The notes beneath the pieces are model-generated. The model was not told where the DNA came from. It saw only the letters and a list, made by a program, of their open reading frames with translations, and ran no database searches. Of a DNA stretch of 64,000 nucleotides, positions 57,414 through 64,000 are shown piece after piece; within the stretch, counting starts at the first letter, position 1; each line of letters opens with the position of its first letter. Source of the DNA: Verticillium longisporum. Taxonomy: Eukaryota; Ascomycota; Sordariomycetes; Glomerellales; Plectosphaerellaceae. The position numbers were made by a program, and so were the translations under genes. The stretch lies in contig JAETXT010000005.1 in assembly GCA_019188255.1 (NCBI GenBank), forward strand, positions 3,286,001 through 3,350,000, read 5' to 3'.

Positions 57414-60400
57414 ATTCAATACTAGCTCTCTTTTCTTTATAGATAGAATAGCTATAAGAACTAATATTAGGAGCTATTGCTAGGGTCGATAGCCGCTCTA
57501 ATACGCTTCCAATCTCTAGTCTTTAGCGTATTAGATCTACTCTTCTAGCCTTAAAGTGAATAATTAATAGTAGGAGAATAATAAATAGGATAAGGAAAAC
57601 GTAGCTTAATCCTACTATTCCTATAGGCGTTAGGTCCCTAGTTCCTAATACCTTAGAGTAGTAGAATTGCCTATAAATAGCTCTCTAAGGAAATAAATTA
57701 AATTATAATTTAAATAATAAGAACAGGTAGTTAAATCCCTTTAATAAAGGAAATAAATAATAATCTAATAGTATAATAGGCAATTAAATAGCGCTCTTAT
57801 AATAGCTAAATATATACTCTTAATACCTCTAAATTACTAGTATACTAATAGAAGGTAAAAGAATAATTATTATTCTCCTTTATTAGCTTTCCTATTAGAA
57901 TAATAGAATTAAATTGCCTTCGAAAGAGAATAATAGAATTAAACTACTTAAATAGAATTAATAGATCCTATTTAGCTAATCTAGTAAATACTATACTCTA
58001 TAGATCTATATATCTAGTTAGTAAATTATAGTAACTCTATTCTATTTACTTTTCCCTCTCCCTATATCGATTTCTTTATTTTTAGATTAGCTAGCCTAAT
58101 CTACTATTTTAGAGCTCTAACGATTAGTAAATCCCCCTTTTTATTACTCTCTCTCTCTCCCTCTTTCTCTCTTCCCGGCCTCGATAATACTACTTAAGCG
58201 TAAAACCCTTACGCCTATTACCCCTCCTATTAAGAGAGCGGCGAAGCGTAAGAACTTAGTTAGTATTAATCGTAGGAGCTGCTAATCCGGGATATAGTAT
58301 ATATATATAGTAATATTCGTAAAGTCCCCTATTTAAAGTGCTTAAAGTCTTATCTTACTAATAAGTAAACTAAAACTAGCGCTAATAGTATATACTATAA
58401 TTTAGAGCTTAAGGGTTCCTATTACTATAAATATATTTCCGGGTACTCTTATAAATTAATATAAGCTTCTACGATCTCTATTTTCTAGTATCTATAGCTC
58501 TAACGATTATTATCTATAGTCTAATTAGGGCGTTTAAGCCCGCTATAAAGTTTTTAGCTATCTAGGATAAGAATAATAAACTAGTAAGCTCTCTTCTCTA
58601 TTATTTCCCTAATTATCTAATTATATAATTAGCTAATAGGGGATATAGGATATAGAGAAGTAGCGTATTATCGTAAAGGGTATATTAATAATCGCTAAGG
58701 AGGAGGAGGCGAAGGGGGGTAACGACCCTAATAAGGACCTCGATAGTCTTTATAATGCTAATTATAAGGCGGCTAGGCGGGCCGTAGTTCTATAGCTCTT
58801 TAACTACCTCTAGTAGAACTCGCTAGAATAATTAAACTCGGATTCTTTAGATTCCGAGGCCTAATCCGCTTTATAGAGTAATTGCTTTACTATTTTACTA
58901 ATTATAGGGTTATCGTTTTTACTTCTAGGGTACTCGTTTTTAGGCTTTACTATATTTTTATTAATATTAATTACCTTTACTCCTTAATTATTCTTTTCTT
59001 AACGTTTAACCTATCCTTTAATCCTAATTATAATTTCGTTAGAGCTTATTAGCGCTTCTAGTACCTAGTTTAGCGCTCCTTTAGTTATTGAATCTATAGG
59101 GTTATTACCTCTAGCGATCTAACGAATTTCGTTAACTTCGCATTCTTTATAGCTTTACTATAATACTATAAGATCTATTATTAAGCGTTTCTCTACTATT
59201 ATACTTAGTTAAATTAGATATTAGTAGAGCGAGTAGCTATTAGTATAGATAACTATCTATAGGAGCGGTAGTTCTAAGTATTTATAGATCTCTTAAAGCG
59301 TCTATTTAAGGATATAAGCTATATCGAAGCTATTAATTATTCTATAGATCTCGCTAATTAGAATTAAATATATAATCCATTTATACTTAATAGATTACTA
59401 ATAGAGGATATTACTATATACTATAAAGGCATTCTCTTAATTATAGGAACGTTTATTATTAAGGAGGATAACGAATCCGATCTATAAACTTAGGTCCTTA
59501 TTATTAGCGAAGGAGCTATTAATAAATATATAAAGTTAGGCTATTAAAAGATCTAGGCGTATATAATTTAGGCTACGGCCTATATTAGCGATCTACTATT
59601 ATATACGTTTATTAAGCTATTTAAAGTCGTCCTCCTATAGATTCTTAGCTTAGGCTATAATAGAGAAATCGAAGGCTACCTCTAGTTAATAGGTTAAAGT
59701 AATATAGGTACTACGAGCTCTCTAAGCGATATATTCCTATTCTAAGCTCGCTATCCCTAGGGTTACTAGCTCTAGGCGATTACTTTAGCCTTTCTATTAA
59801 ATCGTAAGATCTTTAATTCTAACTTTAATAATATAGCCGTTAAAGATACTATTAGATCCTACGTTAAGGATAGAAATAGGCTTTACCCGGAAGCTAGCGC
59901 TTTTAAGCTCTATTTATTCCTTTTATATAAATACGGGCTCTCCGAGGTTAAGGGTATCGTTAATCTATATTCCGATTAATCTAAAGCTCTCTCTAGCTCT
60001 AGTTAGAAGTAAATACGGATCGTAGCCTATTAGAATAGCATTTAGGCGCTCTCTATACTAGCGCTAATAGATTATAAACTAATAGAGACCTAATTCTATA
60101 ATACTATAGAGCGGCTTTATAATATAGAAGACGATTCTATCGGGGTATCTATATTATAGCTCCTTAGGAATATATAGGAGAACGTTATATAATAGATCTA
60201 TAGTGCTCTAAGTATAGGCTTAATTAATATTATAGAGTATTAACTAGTAGCTACATTATTATAATATTAGGGTAATCGCTAGGATTAGTCGTTAGCTATA
60301 GCGTATAATCGTAGGCGACTATATTAGTAGGGTTATCTTCTCCTAGTTACTATATCCCTAAACTACTAGTCTTAACTTCTTATATAGAGCTTAAGGGAGG

Positions 60401-63400
60401 CCTTTTACCTCTCTTATAAGCTAGTATTTAAAGATCTTAATATTAGGAAATACGGATCTCTTAATCGGTACGATTACTCTAGCTACTAGGAGTAAGTCGA
60501 TTTCCTCCTAGTCGGACTATTTAAATAGCTTCCTAGGGGTCGTTATTCTACTTTTATTATATAGTTAAATAGCTAGGTTATATTCCTACTATTCCCTTTT
60601 AATAATAAATTAGCGCTCGATCTATAAAGTCCCAGTTATACTACTCTTACGATCTATAAAAGCCGCTTATAATAGATTCGTAGCATTTATTAACTTCCTA
60701 GGTCTCCTACATCGTCGTAGTAGAATTAGCTCTAAATACTTAAATAGTTCTAGGGTCTCTAGAGTTCGAACTACTATTATCTCCCTAGCCTATTAATCTA
60801 GCGATCTATTATATAGCTTAATATATATTCCTCTAAACTCCGTTAAGCTATTAATTATTTCGACTATAACTACTATATTAGAAACCGATATAACCTTATA
60901 GGGACTAATCCATTTCTCCTGCTCTCGGAATATAAGAACGTCGCTTCCTAGCTCTAGCGATCTCGGTAGTAATTACTTAGTATCTAGTCCGTTATAGGTA
61001 TTAAGAGCGTTATTAACCTTCCGCTTAGCGATTATTCGCTAAAGCTCCGCTATTGCCTTATTAACTACTTCAGCGTACTGCGCTTAGGTCGTAGTAGGCG
61101 CTAAGTTAGTAGTAATCCTAGGCATTGCCCCGAATATAAGTAATATAGGTACTAATCTATTAGGCCTAGTAGTATCGTTTACCGCCTTTATAGCTCCTTA
61201 AAGTAGCGATTCTAGGCTCGTATTATAAGACTCTACCTTTAAGATCTCGTATATTCTATATATCGGCTTATAGTAGCTCTTAACCTTACTAATTAACTAA
61301 TAGGCCTCTATAGGGATCTAATAGTAGGTTATACCTAGGAGGCATACCTCTACCCTAAACTCTATGGAGGTAAAGTTCGTTCTAGTATTAATAGTTACGA
61401 TATCTAGAGGCCTAAGGTATATATCTAATTAGTACCTCTTAAGAGCTTCCTATATTATACGAGCTATAAAATTAGGAATAAAAGTTATAGATTAGAATCC
61501 TATACTTATATCGATTATATAAAGAATAGGCTTTCTATCTAAATATATAATATCGATTAAAATCTCGTAATTAAAATCGATATCTAACTTTAAAGTAAAC
61601 TTAAAGTATTATAGAGACTTCCCTTTAATCTAATAATAGTAGTAGAAGTAGTTTATTAGCTCTAGAGCGTCCCGATTTACGTCCTAGTCTACTCTCTAGA
61701 GTAGGTTCTATAGCTTCTCTATAGATAGGTAACCGAACTACTTATAAATATATTAAAGCTCTACTTCTATTAGAAACGCTATTCTATTACTCTCTATCCC
61801 TATTATATATATAATCCTAGAGCTAGTATAGGTCTTTATATCTAGGAAGAATTATAGGTAGCTCTATTTGCGAAAAATAGGCATACGCTCCTAGATCTCC
61901 CTAATACGCTTTATTAGCTTATTATATATATTATCTAAATAGACTCCGAGATCGTCTATATCCTTAATATAAAGTAGGAATAGGGTATCTATTAGGACGA
62001 TATAGAATATAATTCTCCTAATTAGCATTAGAATAGTAATCTCCTCTATCGTAGAAATAGGATTTCCTACTCCGAATCTTATTCTAGCCCCTATTCCTTA
62101 TTTATTAATTATTAGGCTTAGTATTAAGGCTATTAGGGCCCTTATTTATAAAGCTCCTATTATAGAAACTAATACTACGCCTATATTAGGGATAATACTA
62201 TATTATATAGAAGTACTATTAATCTAATACTAGGTAAAGAGCTATTCTATTAGAGCTATTATTTTAGCCTTCGGACTATTCCCCCTAATTCTATATTAGA
62301 ATAACTTATTTACTAGGAAGTATATAGTATAGGTATTTATTAGTTCGCTCTCGGGATTAGACTTAAAAGCATCGTCTACTCCTAGTTTATCGGAAGTAGG
62401 ATTATCTAATTCCGAGTTCTTAATAGGTTCTATTACTATTAAAAACTAATAGTATCCTTTCTATTAATCCCTATATACTTCCTATATATGTTTCTATTAC
62501 TCTTTCGAACGTTATTATTCTTTAAGAGAGTGCTTCGTCGATCTATAGTCTCGTTTAGAGTATATCTAGCATTTACGAATTCTAGATAATTAATAATTAT
62601 TAGTTCTATATATTAACTATTCTCTACGATCTCCCCTTCTATTAGCTTAGCGATATCCGCTCCTATAATATCTATTAGTATAGAAGTGCTTAGGCGTTCT
62701 AGTATTCTCCTCTACCTTTAGTATACTCTTAAGCTATATAGATAGTATATTAAAAGATCGTTCTAGCCTTATTAGTATAATCTTTAGCTCTAGGATACCT
62801 TAAACCGCCCTTAGAGTATTTATATAGAGATAAGTCTCTTCCTTAAATATAGGGCTAAGTACTCTCTAGTACTACTAAAGCCTATCTAGAAGGATCTAGA
62901 GAACTTCTATTTATAGCTTTCCTATATTATTAGCTTCTATTATTATAGAGTACAATATTATCGAGCTCTAGTCTATATAATACTATATTCTATTAATCTC
63001 CGAATCGAACTATTATTTAATCGCTAGGTATATTTAATAGAGTCCTATACTCTAGTTTATATACTCTAGGAAGAAAGTTTATATACGCCCTAAAAGTATA
63101 TTCGGGAAGAGTATATAGAGCTATATATAGCGGATTTATAATAGTTTATAAACATCTATAAAGATATACATTTTATCGTTAAGGATATTATATATCTCCT
63201 TAGAGTAATTATTCTCTTTATTCTAGAGCGATATAAATTGCTTAATTATAGCTCCGTCGATTAATGAATTTACCGATTTATATAGTAATAGAGTATAGTA
63301 CTAAGCTAGTAGGTTCTAAGTAATATTTAGGGGTAAGGTCTTATTTCTTTACGATTAAAGTATAATCTCTTATTAACTAGATTGCCTACTCTATTAATTA

Positions 63401-64000
63401 GATAACCCTAGAACTAGGGGCTATTAGGGATCTATCCTCCCTATTTATAGTTTTCGGATTTAGGATAGCTAAGCGTTCCTTATAGGTTATTACTTATTAT
63501 CCTACTAGTTTCGCTATTCCTCTACTCTTTAGAGTACTAAATCCTAATTAATAGTAATCGACTCCATTATATTAGGTATCTCTTCCTATAAAAGTATTAG
63601 GATTAATCTCTTTAATATCTTAGCATTTACTATTCCTAGAAGAGGGATTCCGCACTCTACTAGATATACCTTTAGCGCTCGAGTAATCGTTATATTATAG
63701 GAGTTAAAGTCCTCTTCAGTCTAGCCCTAGAAATCTTCGATAAACGCCTCTAAGAGGTAAATTCCCTTTATAGTCCCGTATATACTTATTGCCTTAAGGA
63801 TCTAGACGCTCTTAAGATCTACGGATACTAAATCTAATAATCTAGGGAACTATAATTCTATTCTATTAACGATAAAGTTAATATCGAGACCCTTCCTAAC
63901 CTTTTATATTAAACGTAATATATTAAGTTCTTCTAGAATACTATCGAACTCCTATTATATCTTTTTAGCGTTCTCTAGCTCTATTATAGAGCTATTATTA
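57414..64000 (-). mobile_element. RIP-degraded Ty1/copia copy B, running off the window
   Basis: On the minus strand this element reads gag/protease-like and integrase regions (64000 to about 60607, inverted homologue of copy A), then reverse transcriptase at about 60.15-59.9 kb (YRYPDRIVFYIIKPLYSI, IGYDPYLLLT, IGIQINDTLNLG). RNase H follows at about 59.65-59.3 kb (SFANNKDLS, IGFVILLNN, ASI). The integrase-before-RT order defines Ty1/copia. Stops are TAA/TAG of RIP type, so it is inactive. The segment 58900-57414 between RNase H and the LTR is long for a 3' end and holds an open-looking plus-strand frame. The 5' LTR should lie beyond the window. Confidence 0.72.

Noticed and set aside
40650..64000. 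Centromere or mitochondrial DNA as the cause of the AT-rich block
   Set aside because: Degraded gypsy and copia domains with RIP-type changes explain the composition. Position in a centromere cannot be excluded, but nothing in the sequence shows it.

Overview
The window looks like nuclear DNA of a filamentous ascomycete (Pezizomycotina, probably Sordariomycetes). The support is gene content, short GT-AG introns of about 50-100 nt with CTRAC/CTAAT-like branch sites, and a sharp split into two kinds of DNA. Bases 1449-40258 form a compact island of normal base composition with 15 conserved housekeeping genes. On both sides (1-1430 and 40650-64000) lie very AT-rich blocks in which CpA and TpG are almost absent and TpA is greatly over-represented. 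That is the signature of repeat-induced point mutation (RIP).

Island layout: ADE8 (purine synthesis, -), a GH17 cell-wall glucanase (-), LCB1 (sphingolipid synthesis, -), FKS1 (beta-1,3-glucan synthase, -), a SprT/HMG-box protease (+), MOG1 (Ran/nuclear import, -), HNT1 (HIT hydrolase, +), a CRAL-TRIO lipid-transfer-like protein (-), VAS1 (valyl-tRNA synthetase with a likely mitochondrial alternative start, +), DAM1 (kinetochore DASH complex, +), BUD20 (60S ribosome export factor, -), ACO1 (mitochondrial aconitase, +), RBD2 (Golgi rhomboid protease, +), GAA1 (GPI transamidase, +) and RPN9 (proteasome lid, -). These are unrelated housekeeping genes, not a biosynthetic cluster. A candidate CCAAT/HapX iron-regulatory site lies upstream of ACO1.

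Right-hand desert: RIP-degraded repeats run from 40650 to the end. They include a Ty3/gypsy element on the minus strand (protease, reverse transcriptase and integrase remnants, 47.1-51.7 kb). They also include two Ty1/copia copies in opposite orientation: copy A (+), 53.1-57.1 kb, and copy B (-), from 57.1 kb past the window end. Copy B appears to have inserted into copy A. A complete, un-mutated 1.86-kb pogo/Fot1-like DNA transposon (45214-47073, 50-bp terminal inverted repeats, TA target duplication) sits inside this desert and must have arrived after RIP.

A technical pattern runs through the window. Seven protein-coding loci, plus the transposase, have reading frames broken at 13 places. 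All 13 fit missing bases, mostly in homopolymers or very short repeats. With those bases restored, every gene model closes to a whole number of codons. I read this as consensus error in the assembly rather than as mass gene decay. Exon-intron structures are my own manual calls from splice consensus and family conservation.
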